64,000 nt of DNA from Streptosporangium brasiliense (lineage in GTDB: Bacteria; Actinomycetota; Actinomycetes; Streptosporangiales; Streptosporangiaceae). The notes beneath the pieces were generated by a model that searched no databases, had not been told where the DNA came from, and saw nothing but the letters and a program-made list of their open reading frames with translations. The stretch lies in NCBI RefSeq assembly GCF_030811595.1, contig NZ_JAUSRB010000002.1:5642001-5706000 (forward strand), written 5' to 3'. This document shows, piece by piece, positions 1 to 8,422 of the stretch; position 1 is the first letter of the stretch; the number at the start of each line of letters is the position of its first letter. The position numbers and the translations under genes are program-made.

Positions 1-132
1 CCCGGCGGGCCGGGCAGGGCCGGTCCGCCGGGATCGATGCCGGGCCGGCGCGTCCGCAGCCCGTGACGGCCGGTGATCCCATCTCGCGCCGGTGCCCGCG
101 CGAGGGGCCGCGGGCCCCGAGCGCGCCGCCGG

Positions 133-1593
133 TCAGTAGGCGGTGGTGAAGCGCTCGCGGACGAAGGAGCCCTTCTCCAGGGCGTCGACGATCGCGCAGG
201 CGTAGTCGCCGACGGAGATGCGGCTCTCCCCGTTCTCGTCGGTGATGGGGGTGTCGCCGGCCTCGGCCCGGTAGACGCCGGTCTTCTCGCCCGGTACCAG
301 GTGCATCGGCGGCGGGCTGACGTAGGACCACTCGACCGGGGTCTCCGCCCCGCGGAGGATCTCCAGCGCCTCGGTCTGGTCGCGGGCGGTCTCCAGATAC
401 TCCGGCGGGAAGTTCGGGGAGTCCACGTAGCGCTGCCCGGGGGCGTACTCCAGGCTCCCGCCGCCGCCGATGAACATCAGGCGGTTCACCCCGGCGAGCG
501 GGAGCCCTTCGAGCAGCGCCTGGGCGCCCCGGGGCACCAGCCGGTCCGGGCCCTTGATCCCGGCCACCACGGCGTCATGCCCGGCGACCGCGTCCTTGAC
601 CGAGGCGGGGTCGGTGACGTCCATGGTGTCCCTGCCCAGCGCGGTGATCAGGTGACCCCGGGCGGCGGCCTCCCGGGCGACGGCGCCGGCGAGGTTTCCG
701 GCGGCACCGATGACTGCGATCTTCATGGGAGCGTCCTTCCGGAGGCCGTCGACGAAGTCGGCGATGAGGGGGGCGATCTCGGGGAGGTTCTCCTCGAGGG
801 CGAAGTGACCGGTGTCGAAGAGGTGGAGCTCCGCCTCCGGCAGGTCCCGGAGGTAGGCGCGGGCGCCGGCCTCCGGGAAGAAGGCGTCGCCCCGGCCCCA
901 CACGATGAGAGTGGGCGGCCGGTGGTCGCGCAGCCACTGCTGCCACTCGGGGTAGCGGGCCACGTTGGAGTGGTAGTCGAGGGCCAGGTCGACCTGGGCC
1001 TCCTTCCGGCCCGGAAGGTCCAGGAAGTGCTGGTCGAGGATCCAGCCGTCGGGGGCGACGAGCTCGACGTCGGTGGTGCCGCCCTCGTACTGGCCCCGGG
1101 TGACCGGCAGTTCGAGGATCTGCCTGACGTTGGCCTCGGCCCCCTCGACGCCGGGCCGGTTGGCGATCATGCCCCGGGCGAGGTCCGACAGGCCCTCCTC
1201 GTAGAGGTTGGCGTTCTGGACGATCAGCCCGGCGATCCACTCGGGGTGCCTGGTGGCCAGCCGGAAACCGACGGGGCCGCCGAAGTCGAAGGTGTACATC
1301 ACGAACCTGTCCAGCCCCAGCGCCGTCACGAAGCCCTCGACGACGTCGGCCAGCCGGTCGAAGGAGTAGGTGAAGTCCTCCGGGGCCTCGGTGAGCCCGA
1401 AACCCGGGTAGTCGGGGGCGATCAGCCGGTACCGGTCGCCGAGGGCGTCCATCAGCCGCCGGAACTGGTGCGAGGCCGAGGGGAAGCCGTGCAGGAGGAG
1501 GAGCGCGGGCGCGTCCGCCGGGCCGGTCTGCCGGTAGAAGACACGGACTCCGTCGACGTCCACATACCGGTGTGCCACACGAGGGGTGTTCAT
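133..1593 (-). CDS. alpha/beta-hydrolase fused to NmrA-like NAD(P)-binding domain
   Basis: A 486-residue two-domain protein. Residues 1-289 are an epoxide hydrolase/haloalkane dehalogenase-type alpha/beta-hydrolase: oxyanion motif HGFP at about 35-38, nucleophile Asp about 103 in FDFGGPVG, acid Asp about 236 in GRGD, and His about 263 in DTGHF. Residues 290-486 begin MKIAVIGAAGN, a Rossmann GxxGxxG motif of the NmrA/SDR-a type; stand-alone proteins of this family bind NAD(P). Start chosen at ATG 1593 because GGAGG lies 8 nt upstream; ten more in-frame codons exist upstream but have no such site. The internal ATG at 726 has AAGGA 7 nt upstream, so the second domain might also be made alone. 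Divergent from a TetR gene that probably controls it. Substrate unknown. Confidence 0.9.
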   Translation of the reverse strand: MNTPRVAHRYVDVDGVRVFYRQTGPADAPALLLLHGFPSASHQFRRLMDALGDRYRLIAPDYPGFGLTEAPEDFTYSFDRLADVVEGFVTALGLDRFVMYTFDFGGPVGFRLATRHPEWIAGLIVQNANLYEEGLSDLARGMIANRPGVEGAEANVRQILELPVTRGQYEGGTTDVELVAPDGWILDQHFLDLPGRKEAQVDLALDYHSNVARYPEWQQWLRDHRPPTLIVWGRGDAFFPEAGARAYLRDLPEAELHLFDTGHFALEENLPEIAPLIADFVDGLRKDAPMKIAVIGAAGNLAGAVAREAAARGHLITALGRDTMDVTDPASVKDAVAGHDAVVAGIKGPDRLVPRGAQALLEGLPLAGVNRLMFIGGGGSLEYAPGQRYVDSPNFPPEYLETARDQTEALEILRGAETPVEWSYVSPPPMHLVPGEKTGVYRAEAGDTPITDENGESRISVGDYACAIVDALEKGSFVRERFTTAY

Positions 1594-1726
1594 TTCACAT
1601 GCCTCCATGCCGTGATGATGCATTAGTTATAGCGGGCAAGGATCTAATGGGTCAAGTTGTGAAAGTAGCGTTAGTCGCATGCTCCATGCCGGAAGCCGCC
1701 GCCACGCCGCGCTCGAATCTTCCGGC

Positions 1727-1748
1727 TAATGCGAACAAGTTTGCGTTA
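1727..1748. promoter_or_regulatory. candidate TetR operator
   Basis: Imperfect 22-bp palindrome with half-sites TAATGCGAACA and AGTTTGCGTTA (8 of 11 positions symmetrical), in an AT-richer divergent intergenic region. Related half-sites (GCGTTAGTCGCAT at about 1669, GCATTAG at about 1620) lie toward the hydrolase gene. It ends about 15 bp before the TetR ribosome-binding site. Inferred to be the autoregulatory operator. Confidence 0.5.
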
Positions 1749-1778
1749 ATCTGGATGATGGCAGGAGGAGGGGACTTA

Positions 1779-2429
1779 ATGCAAGACGGTTCGCATTTGG
1801 AGTCCAAGCGGCGGCCGGGCGGCCGTACGGCGCGCAACCGCGCCGCCGTACTGGACGCCACGCTGGCCGAACTGGTCGAGCACGGCTACGCCGAGACGAG
1901 CATGGAGAAGATCGCGATGCGGGCGGGGGTGGCGACCTCCACCGTCTACCGGCGGTGGACCAACCTGGAGGGGGTGATCCAGGATCTGGCGCACCGGTTC
2001 GCCGACGACGCGGGCGTGCCCAACGGGGGGGAGTCCTTCCCCGATTCGGGGGATCTCGAGACCGACCTGCGGGCTCTGGCCGGGGCCTTCCTGACGATCT
2101 ACGCGCACGTGGCCCAGCGCGTCTGGCTCGACGTCATGGTGGCGGCCGCGGTCCGCGACCCGGCCGCCCGCGAAACCCTGTCGGCGGTCGTGGCCTCCCG
2201 GATCCGGGAGACCTCGCTCCTGGTCCGGCGGGCCATCGACCGTGGGGAGGTGCCCGCCGACACCGACGCGGAGGAGGTGATCCGGATGGTGGCCGCCCCG
2301 TTCTACTACCGGATGCTCGTCACCGCGGAGCCGATCGACTCCGCCCTCGCCGACCGGGTGGCCGCGATGGCCGCGCACGCGGCCCGGGCCGGGATCCTGG
2401 TGCGCCGGGCCACCCCACCGGAGCAGTAG
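1779..2429 (+). CDS. TetR/AcrR family transcriptional regulator
   Basis: 216 residues. The N-terminal helix-turn-helix is clear: RAAVLDATLAELVEHGY, then TSMEKIAMRAGVATSTVYRRW. The C-terminal part resembles the ligand-binding domain of TetR proteins that bind small lipophilic molecules. ATG 1779 is preceded by a strong GGAGGAGGGG at 1764-1773, so the longer upstream frame is not used. It is divergent from the hydrolase fusion across a palindrome-bearing region, the usual arrangement for local repression. Ligand unknown. Confidence 0.92.
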   Translation: MQDGSHLESKRRPGGRTARNRAAVLDATLAELVEHGYAETSMEKIAMRAGVATSTVYRRWTNLEGVIQDLAHRFADDAGVPNGGESFPDSGDLETDLRALAGAFLTIYAHVAQRVWLDVMVAAAVRDPAARETLSAVVASRIRETSLLVRRAIDRGEVPADTDAEEVIRMVAAPFYYRMLVTAEPIDSALADRVAAMAAHAARAGILVRRATPPEQ

Positions 2430-2439
2430 ACGGCGGGAG

Positions 2440-2503
2440 GCCGGCACGCGGTGAGGTCGGCACGCGGTGAGGCCGATACGCGGCGAGGCCGGCACGCTCC
2501 CGG
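2440..2503. repeat. 16-bp tandem repeat, about 3.5 copies
   Basis: Units GCCGGCACGCGGTGAG, GTCGGCACGCGGTGAG, GCCGATACGCGGCGAG and a half-matching fourth, directly behind the TetR stop codon. Non-coding; possibly replication slippage. Confidence 0.75.
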
Positions 2504-2552
2504 CCCGATCGCCGGACGTGCCGACCTGCTGATCATCCCCGACGGGGGTGCG

Positions 2553-2585
2553 CGTCCGCCGGCCCGGATGCCGGCCCGGCGGACG
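2553..2585. terminator. bidirectional hairpin between convergent genes
   Basis: Inverted repeat with arms CGTCCGCCGG and CCGGCGGACG (10 bp, perfect) around a 13-nt GC-rich loop, between the converging TetR and amidase genes. A second GC-rich inverted region follows to about 2625. No T-tract, as is common in high-GC actinomycetes. Confidence 0.5.
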
Positions 2586-2674
2586 GGGGCGGCCGCCGCG
2601 GCCCCCGCCTCGCGGCCGCGCCCCCGTCATCGATCACCTGCGGACGGTGAGCCGTCCGAGGCGTGCCCGGCCGG

Positions 2675-4111
2675 CTACCCGCAGTGCTCGAAGGGGCTGT
2701 CGTAGCTGGAGGCGCCGGCCTTGCCGCCCCACTTGACGCACTTGTCGGCCGCGGCGGCGCGCACCGGGCCGGCGTAGTAGGCGAAGTTGCCGGAGTCGGT
2801 GATCCGGCTGCTGCCCTGGACCTCCAGGTAGGCGCTGGTGGCCGTCGCCGTGCCGAGGGAGGTCTTCTTCACGGTGGCGACGCAGTTGTAGCCGTTGGCG
2901 CTGTTGTAGAGCAGGTAGACGGTGCCGGCCGTGCCCAGGGCGGCGGAGTCGATCACCGTGTAGCCGCTGCCGCAGACCGACTCGGGAGTGTGCGGGTTGG
3001 TGCCGCCGCCGCTGCCGCCGACGTACTGCATGTACTTGGTCCAGTCCCAGTACGGGCCGGGGTCGGTGTGGTCGTTGCCCGGGACCTCGACGTGCCCGAC
3101 GATGTGGGTGCGGTCCTTGGGGATGCCGTACCGGTCGGCGATGCTGCGGGTCAGCGCCGCAGAGGCGCGGTACATCGTGTCGGTGAACCAGGAGGCGTTG
3201 TCGACGTAGCCCTCGTGCTCGATGCCGACCGACCGGCTGTTGTAGTCACGGGCGTGCCAGGCGCGGTCCTTCTCACGGACCATCTGGGTGATGTCGCCGT
3301 CGGAGGAGCGGACGACGTAGTGCGCCGAGACCTGGGCGGCGGGATTCTGGAACCAGGAGATCGTGCCGGCGTAGGAGCCCTGGGTCACGTGGATGACGAT
3401 GCGGTCGATCGGGTCGCTCGCCGGCCGGTTGGAGACGGCGTAGTTGCTGGAGCTGGCCGGGACCCAGTGCGCCGAGGGGTAGTCGACGGCCGCGGCCGCG
3501 AAGGTCCTGTCCAGGTCCGGGGCCTTGGCGTAGTCGCCGCGGTCGGGCTGTACCGCCTGCGCGGTCACGGTCAGCGCCTGGCCGCCGGGGGTGGTGGCGC
3601 GCACGCCGGCGGCGAGCAGCTCGTAGACGGTGTCGGCGTACAGCCGGGCCACCTCGGGGGAGGAGGCGTTGCCGTACCGGGCCACCGCCGTGTACCACTT
3701 GCCGGCGTCCTTGCGGGCGGCGGCGTCCAGTCCGAGCTCGTCGGCGTAGGCGCGTAGCACCGCGGCGCCGCCGGTGATGTTGGCCGCGTCGTCGCTCTTC
3801 AGCGCCGAGAGCGGTTGTGCGGTCAGTGCGGCCGCGCGCTCCAGGGTGTGGGCGGTGGGGTTGCTGACCAGATGCATCACTCCGTAGCCGCCGCTGGCGC
3901 TGGGCTCGCCGTGGTGTCCGTCGAGGTGGGTCTCGGCGTATCCGAGGGTGACGAGCAGGTCGCGGGGGATCTCGTAGGTCGCGGCCGCGCGGGCGAAGGC
4001 GTCGGTCATGGGATCGGCCGGAGCGGCGCTCGCGGGCCGGCCCACCAGGAGCGAGAGGGGGATGAGCGAACCGGCCAGCAGCACGGCTGAACGGCGGAGT
4101 CGGGCCTGCAC
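2675..4111 (-). CDS. secreted N-acetylmuramoyl-L-alanine amidase (Amidase_2) with C-terminal 4-Cys domain
   Basis: 478 residues. Signal peptide about 1-29 (ending GRPASA). Residues about 35-165 look like a lysozyme/lytic-transglycosylase-type region (LVTLGYAETHLDG, then SASGGYGVMHL). Residues about 205-365 are an Amidase_2/PGRP domain: IDRIVIHVTQGS carries the first zinc His, SVGIEHEGY follows, and HIVGHVEVPGNDHTDPGPYW carries the late ligands. From about 372 there is a roughly 105-residue domain starting NPHTPESVCGSGY and ending SPFEHCG, with four conserved cysteines, that recurs in the next gene. GTG start 4111 has GAGGAG 5 nt upstream. Role: cleavage of the MurNAc-L-Ala bond outside the cell. 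The C-terminal domain is probably for wall binding or stability; I know no name for it. Confidence 0.92.
   Translation of the reverse strand: MQARLRRSAVLLAGSLIPLSLLVGRPASAAPADPMTDAFARAAATYEIPRDLLVTLGYAETHLDGHHGEPSASGGYGVMHLVSNPTAHTLERAAALTAQPLSALKSDDAANITGGAAVLRAYADELGLDAAARKDAGKWYTAVARYGNASSPEVARLYADTVYELLAAGVRATTPGGQALTVTAQAVQPDRGDYAKAPDLDRTFAAAAVDYPSAHWVPASSSNYAVSNRPASDPIDRIVIHVTQGSYAGTISWFQNPAAQVSAHYVVRSSDGDITQMVREKDRAWHARDYNSRSVGIEHEGYVDNASWFTDTMYRASAALTRSIADRYGIPKDRTHIVGHVEVPGNDHTDPGPYWDWTKYMQYVGGSGGGTNPHTPESVCGSGYTVIDSAALGTAGTVYLLYNSANGYNCVATVKKTSLGTATATSAYLEVQGSSRITDSGNFAYYAGPVRAAAADKCVKWGGKAGASSYDSPFEHCG
2679..3000 (-). repeat. near-identical 322-bp direct repeat, copy A
   Basis: Encodes the C-terminal 4-Cys domain of the amidase. 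It aligns without gaps to 4193-4514 in the next gene and is nearly identical over long runs, whereas the rest of the two genes is unrelated. This points to recent module duplication or gene conversion. Confidence 0.85.
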
Positions 4112-4143
4112 AGATTCTCCTCAGGGAGTGGGGATCCGCTGAA

Positions 4144-4180
4144 GGGGCCGCCCCCGGCCGGTGCGGGCGGAGGCGGCCCC
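4144..4180 (-). terminator. hairpin downstream of the M23 gene
   Basis: Arms GGGGCCGCC (4144-4152) and GGCGGCCCC (4172-4180), 9 bp perfect, in the 74-bp gap between the M23 stop codon and the amidase start. It suggests that the two hydrolases are separate transcripts or are partly attenuated. Confidence 0.45.
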
Positions 4181-4185
4181 GGGCA

Positions 4186-5145
4186 TCAGCTGCCGCAGTG
4201 TTCGAAGGGGCTGTCGTAGCTGGAGGCGCCGGCCTTGCCGCCCCATTTGACGCACTTGCCGGCACCGGAGGCGCGCACCGGACCGGCGTAGTAGGCGAAG
4301 TTGCCGGAGTCGGTGATCCGGCTGCTGCCCTGGACCTCCAGATAGGCGCTGGTGGCCGTCGCCGTGCCGATCGACGAGCGCTTGATGGTGGTCACGCAGT
4401 TGTAGCCGTTGGTGTTGTTGTAGAGCAGGTAGACGGTGCCGGCCGTGCCCAGGGCGGCGGAGTCGACCACGTCGTAGCCGCTGCCGCAGACCGACTGCGG
4501 GGTGTGCGGGTTGGTGCTGCCGCCGCAGTTGTTGGAGGTCACGGTCTGGACCGGGTAGCCGAACGTGGTCCCGTTGAAGACGGCCTTCTGGATGTTGGAC
4601 GGGTAGCTGCTGCCCATCCGGACCTCGTAGTGCAGGTGGGGTGAGATGTAGTTGCCGGGCTTGCTGGTGTTGCCGACGGTGCCGATCTGCTGGCCCTGGG
4701 AGACCTGGACGCCCGCGCTCACCGAGCGCACGTTCAGGTGCGCGTAGTAGGTGGACCAGCCGCCACCGTGGTCGATCTTGACGAGGTTCCCGTATCCGTT
4801 GGTCGACCCCTGGTGGGCCGAGATGACCACCGTGCCGGCCGCGGCCGCGACGACGGGGTCTCCCAGGTCGGCGTCGGCGGTGCTACCCCGGTTGAAGTCG
4901 ATCTCCCACGACTGGTGCGCGCTGCTCGCGCTGGAGTTACCCGTCCAGCTCTGCCCGCAGGGGAAGGGCAGCTGGAAGTTCGTCGCCAGGAGGGTCGCCC
5001 CGTCGTCCGGGGCGGGATCGGTCTCGCTGCTGTTCGGCACAGGGTCCCCCAGCACCCCCGCACCGGCGCCCGGAGCCATGACGGCGCCGCCCGCGAGGCT
5101 GAGCAGCAGGGCGAACCCCACCGTGAGCACCCCTCTGAGTCTCAT
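4186..5145 (-). CDS. secreted M23 family metallopeptidase with C-terminal 4-Cys domain
   Basis: 319 residues. Signal peptide about 1-29 (MRLRGVLTVG...GAGAG). The M23 (lysostaphin/LytM) domain shows the zinc motif HQSWEIDFNRG (HxxxD type) and, about 95 residues later, the catalytic HLHYE. These are the core ligands for a Gly/D-amino-acid endopeptidase that cuts peptidoglycan stem or cross-bridge peptides. The last 107 residues (NPHTPQSVCGSGY...SPFEHCGS) are the same domain as in the downstream amidase. The ATG at 5145 was chosen over upstream in-frame codons because AAAGGA lies 5 nt before it and the signal peptide begins there. It pairs with the amidase as a wall-remodelling set. Confidence 0.92.
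   Translation of the reverse strand: MRLRGVLTVGFALLLSLAGGAVMAPGAGAGVLGDPVPNSSETDPAPDDGATLLATNFQLPFPCGQSWTGNSSASSAHQSWEIDFNRGSTADADLGDPVVAAAAGTVVISAHQGSTNGYGNLVKIDHGGGWSTYYAHLNVRSVSAGVQVSQGQQIGTVGNTSKPGNYISPHLHYEVRMGSSYPSNIQKAVFNGTTFGYPVQTVTSNNCGGSTNPHTPQSVCGSGYDVVDSAALGTAGTVYLLYNNTNGYNCVTTIKRSSIGTATATSAYLEVQGSSRITDSGNFAYYAGPVRASGAGKCVKWGGKAGASSYDSPFEHCGS
4193..4514 (-). repeat. near-identical 322-bp direct repeat, copy B
   Basis: Partner of 2679-3000; encodes the C-terminal 4-Cys domain of the M23 peptidase. A third, much diverged protein-level copy lies in the gene at 31809-32264. Confidence 0.85.
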
Positions 5146-5351
5146 GCGGATCCTTTCCACAGGTCCCGGGGGCGAAGCCTTGACCGGCACCGTGCACTGT
5201 CTGTTGGATCTCTCGAAAGGCTCTTGCTGGGGTCCAGGGTCTGGATTGCCGGTACAAAAATCATCCAAAATCTGTATAAAGGCCTATCCGGCTCATAGCA
5301 CACAACCCGATGAATGGTTGCAGCGCCTCCATACGAGGAGTAAGTGCGGTC

Positions 5352-8300
5352 ATGGTGGTTGATCAGCCCACATTCAGCGTGCTCGGTGGTTTGGACGTCC
5401 GGACCTCGGGACGCTCCCTCCGCATCGCCGGCACGAAACCCCGAATCCTGCTGGCATCGCTGTTGCTCGACGCCAACCGTGTGGTCGGCGCGGACCTGCT
5501 CGCCGAGGTGCTGTGGCCCCGGCACCGGCCGCGCTCCGCCCACGCCAACATCCGCACCTACGTGAGCTCGCTGCGCGGCGTGCTGGAGGCGGCCGGTGCC
5601 CGGATCCAGGCCCGGCCGCCCGGCTACGTGATCGAGCTGTCGACCGGCCAGCTCGACGCGCTGCTGTTCGAGGACCTGATCGCCGGGGCGCGCGCGGCCG
5701 GCCGTACGGAGGAGTCCTTCGACCGGCTCCGCCGGGCGCTCGCGCTGTGGCACGGCACCCCGCTGGCCGACCTGCCGGCCAGCCCGCTCTGGGACGGGCG
5801 GCTGCAGGCGCTGGCGGAGGTACGGCTCGCCGCCGCCGAAGAGCTGATCGCCCTGAGGATGGCCCGGGGCGAGTACACTGACGCGATCGGCGAGCTGCGC
5901 GGGCTGCTGAAGGAGCATCCCTTCCGGGAGGACCTCTGGCAGCGGCTGATGCTCGCCCTGCACTGGAGCGGACGGCAGGCCGAGGCCCTGCACGCCTACA
6001 CCACGGTCCGGCGGCAGCTGGTCGCCGAGCTCGGGATCGAACCCGGCGCGGACCTGCGCCGGGCGCACGCGGCTGTCCTGGCGGGCGAGCCCCCGCCCGC
6101 CGTGGCCGGGCCCGCCCTCCCGCCCGCCGTCGCGGCCGTGCCGCACCCCCCACCGCCCGTCGCGGCGGCCGTCTCCACCCCCCACCAGCTCCCCCCGGAC
6201 GTGCCGGACTTCACCGGCCGGGCCGAGGCCGTCGCCGTCCTCACCCGGGCGCTGTCCCCCGTGGAGCGCCCGCCGGACGGGCCGCCCCTGATCGTCGTGG
6301 TGATGGGGGCGCCGGGCGTGGGCAAGTCGGCACTGGCGGTGCACTGCGCGCACGCCGTACGGGCCGGATATCCGGGCGGGCAGCTCTACCTGGACCTCGG
6401 CGGGACCGAGCCGGTCCCGGCCGACCCGGGTGAGCTGCTGGCCGAGGCGTTGCGGGCGCTGGGGGTCGGCGAGGCCGGCCTGCCGGCCACCGTGCGCGAA
6501 CGCTCCGCCCTGTACCGGTCCCTGCTGGCCGGACGCCCGATGCTCGTCGTCCTCGACGACGCCGCCGGCGCCGCCCAGGTGCGGCCGCTGCTGCCCGGCA
6601 GCGGCTGCGCGGTGCTCGTGACGAGCCGGCGGCGGATCACGGAGCTGCCCGGCGCCCTCCGGCTCGAACTGGACGTCCTGCCGCCCGGCGAGGCGGAGGA
6701 GTTCCTGGGCAGGATCGTGGGCCCGGAGCGGCTGGAGAGGGAGCGGGAGGCCGCCGTGGCGATCCTCCGCTCCTGCGGATACCTGCCGCTCGCCGTCAGG
6801 ATCGCCGGAGCGCGGCTGGCGGGGCGGCCCGGCTGGTCGCTGGAGGTGCTGGGGCGGCGGCTGGACGACGAGTCGAACCGGCTCGGCGAGCTGCGGGCCG
6901 GCGACCTGGAGGTGCGGGTCAGCCTCGACCGGAGCTACCGGCTGCTGCCCGACGACGCGGCCCTGGCCCTGCGGGCGCTGGGCCTGCTGGGCCCGCAGTC
7001 CCTGCCCGGCTGGGTGGTCGACGCCGCGCTGGACCGGCACCGGGCCGACGACGTGACGGACGTCCTGGTCGATGTGAACCTGCTCCGGCTGGTCGGCACC
7101 GACCCGATCGGCCAGCCGCGCTACCGGCTGCACGACCTGGTCCGCTGCAACGCCAGGGAGAAGGCCGGCGGCCTCCTGGAGCGGAACGCCCTCATCAGGG
7201 TGCTCGGGGCCTGGATGGCCACCGCCGAGAGCGCCACGGCGCGGCTGCCGACCACGCTCTTCAGCCTGTCCGCGGCCGGGGCCACCCGCTGGAACCTGCC
7301 CGCCGACACCCTCGGGCGCCTGACCGCCGACCCGCTGTCGTGGCTGGACGCCGAGCACGACACGCTCGTGGGGGCGGTGCGCCTGGCCGCCGACGCGGGG
7401 CTGGCCGAGTCGGCGTGGGGGCTCGCCGCGGCCCTCGTCCCCTACTACGACCTGCGCTGCCACTTCGAGGAGTGGCAGTCCACCCACCGGGTCGCCCTTG
7501 AGGCCGCGCGCCTGGCACAGGACCGTCACGGCGAGGCGGCCATGCTCCGCGGCCTCGCCCAGGTGTGCCTCTACCAGGACCGCTACGCCGAGGCGACGGA
7601 GATGTTCCGCAGAGCCCTCACGATCTTCCACGAGCTGGGGGACGCCCGGGGCGAGGCGACCTCGATCTGCGGGCTCGGGGCGGTCAACCAGTTCTGCGGC
7701 GAGCATCTCAGGGCGCTGACCTACTTCCGGCAGGCTCTGGCCATGTTCCTGGCCATGGGCGATCAGAGCGGCGAGGCCTACGCGCGGCAGGCGATCGGGC
7801 GGGTCTGCCTGGCCTCCGGCAACCTGCACCAGGCGTCCAGATGGCTGGGCGAGGCGCTGGGGCTGGCCCGGCGGCTCGGCGACCCCCACCGGGAGGGCTG
7901 CGTGTCCATGCAGCTCGGACGCTTCCACGCCCTGGTGGCCGAGCCCGATCGGGCGATGCGCTTCCAGGGACGCGCGCTGGACATCTTCGAAGGTCTCGGT
8001 GATCTCCACTGCGGGGCCTACGCGATGCAGAACCTGGGCGGGCTCCAGGTCGTCCGCGGCGACCGGTCGCACGCCTCCGACAAGCTGGAGCGGTCGCTGC
8101 TGATCTTCCAGCGGCTCGGCGACCGGAGCGGGGAGGCGGCCACGGTCCAGACACTCGGCGAGCTGCACCGGTCGGCGGGCCGTACCCGGCTGGCACAGAA
8201 CTACCTGCATCACGCCCTGGAGCTCCGGCGCGAGCTGCGGGGCGGCGCCGACCTCGCCGGGAGTGCCGGTCCCGCGGCCCTCCCCGGCGATGGGTGGCGG

Positions 8301-8363
8301 AGCCCGGACGTGGTGCGGTCGCCGCTCGGGCTCGTACTTGACGGGAACGCCGTGGAGTGGTGA
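5352..8363 (+). CDS. AfsR/SARP-type STAND transcriptional regulator (wHTH-BTAD-NB-ARC-TPR)
   Basis: About 1003 residues. Residues 5-98 are an OmpR-like winged helix (FSVLGGLDVRTSGRSL...KPRILLASLLLDANRVV). A bacterial transcriptional activation domain follows to about 245. An NB-ARC/STAND ATPase has Walker A GAPGVGKS at 319-326 and Walker-B-like LVVLDDAAGA. From about residue 715 there are six or so TPR units (for example YAEATEMFRRALTIFHELGD). This is the AfsR architecture: an ATP-dependent switch that activates secondary-metabolite or differentiation genes in response to a signal sensed by the TPRs. The start is uncertain: ATG 5352 has GAGGAG 11 nt upstream; an in-frame ATG at 5310 is possible. 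Divergent from the M23 gene over an AT-rich gap; target genes unknown. Confidence 0.9.
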   Translation: MVVDQPTFSVLGGLDVRTSGRSLRIAGTKPRILLASLLLDANRVVGADLLAEVLWPRHRPRSAHANIRTYVSSLRGVLEAAGARIQARPPGYVIELSTGQLDALLFEDLIAGARAAGRTEESFDRLRRALALWHGTPLADLPASPLWDGRLQALAEVRLAAAEELIALRMARGEYTDAIGELRGLLKEHPFREDLWQRLMLALHWSGRQAEALHAYTTVRRQLVAELGIEPGADLRRAHAAVLAGEPPPAVAGPALPPAVAAVPHPPPPVAAAVSTPHQLPPDVPDFTGRAEAVAVLTRALSPVERPPDGPPLIVVVMGAPGVGKSALAVHCAHAVRAGYPGGQLYLDLGGTEPVPADPGELLAEALRALGVGEAGLPATVRERSALYRSLLAGRPMLVVLDDAAGAAQVRPLLPGSGCAVLVTSRRRITELPGALRLELDVLPPGEAEEFLGRIVGPERLEREREAAVAILRSCGYLPLAVRIAGARLAGRPGWSLEVLGRRLDDESNRLGELRAGDLEVRVSLDRSYRLLPDDAALALRALGLLGPQSLPGWVVDAALDRHRADDVTDVLVDVNLLRLVGTDPIGQPRYRLHDLVRCNAREKAGGLLERNALIRVLGAWMATAESATARLPTTLFSLSAAGATRWNLPADTLGRLTADPLSWLDAEHDTLVGAVRLAADAGLAESAWGLAAALVPYYDLRCHFEEWQSTHRVALEAARLAQDRHGEAAMLRGLAQVCLYQDRYAEATEMFRRALTIFHELGDARGEATSICGLGAVNQFCGEHLRALTYFRQALAMFLAMGDQSGEAYARQAIGRVCLASGNLHQASRWLGEALGLARRLGDPHREGCVSMQLGRFHALVAEPDRAMRFQGRALDIFEGLGDLHCGAYAMQNLGGLQVVRGDRSHASDKLERSLLIFQRLGDRSGEAATVQTLGELHRSAGRTRLAQNYLHHALELRRELRGGADLAGSAGPAALPGDGWRSPDVVRSPLGLVLDGNAVEW

Positions 8364-8422
8364 CCCCCTTCACTGATCATCCGGAGCGCCCGCCCGCCGC
8401 CCGCCCCCGCCGGCCGCCCGGC

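Noticed and set aside
1955-2470. Long open frame inside and beyond the TetR gene
   Set aside because: Arg/Gly/Pro-rich antiphase shadow of the real TetR frame, with no RBS or recognisable motif.
5142-8213. A 1023-codon minus-strand open frame opposite the AfsR-like gene
   Set aside because: High-GC antisense shadow; the plus strand has complete STAND/TPR motifs and a better start.
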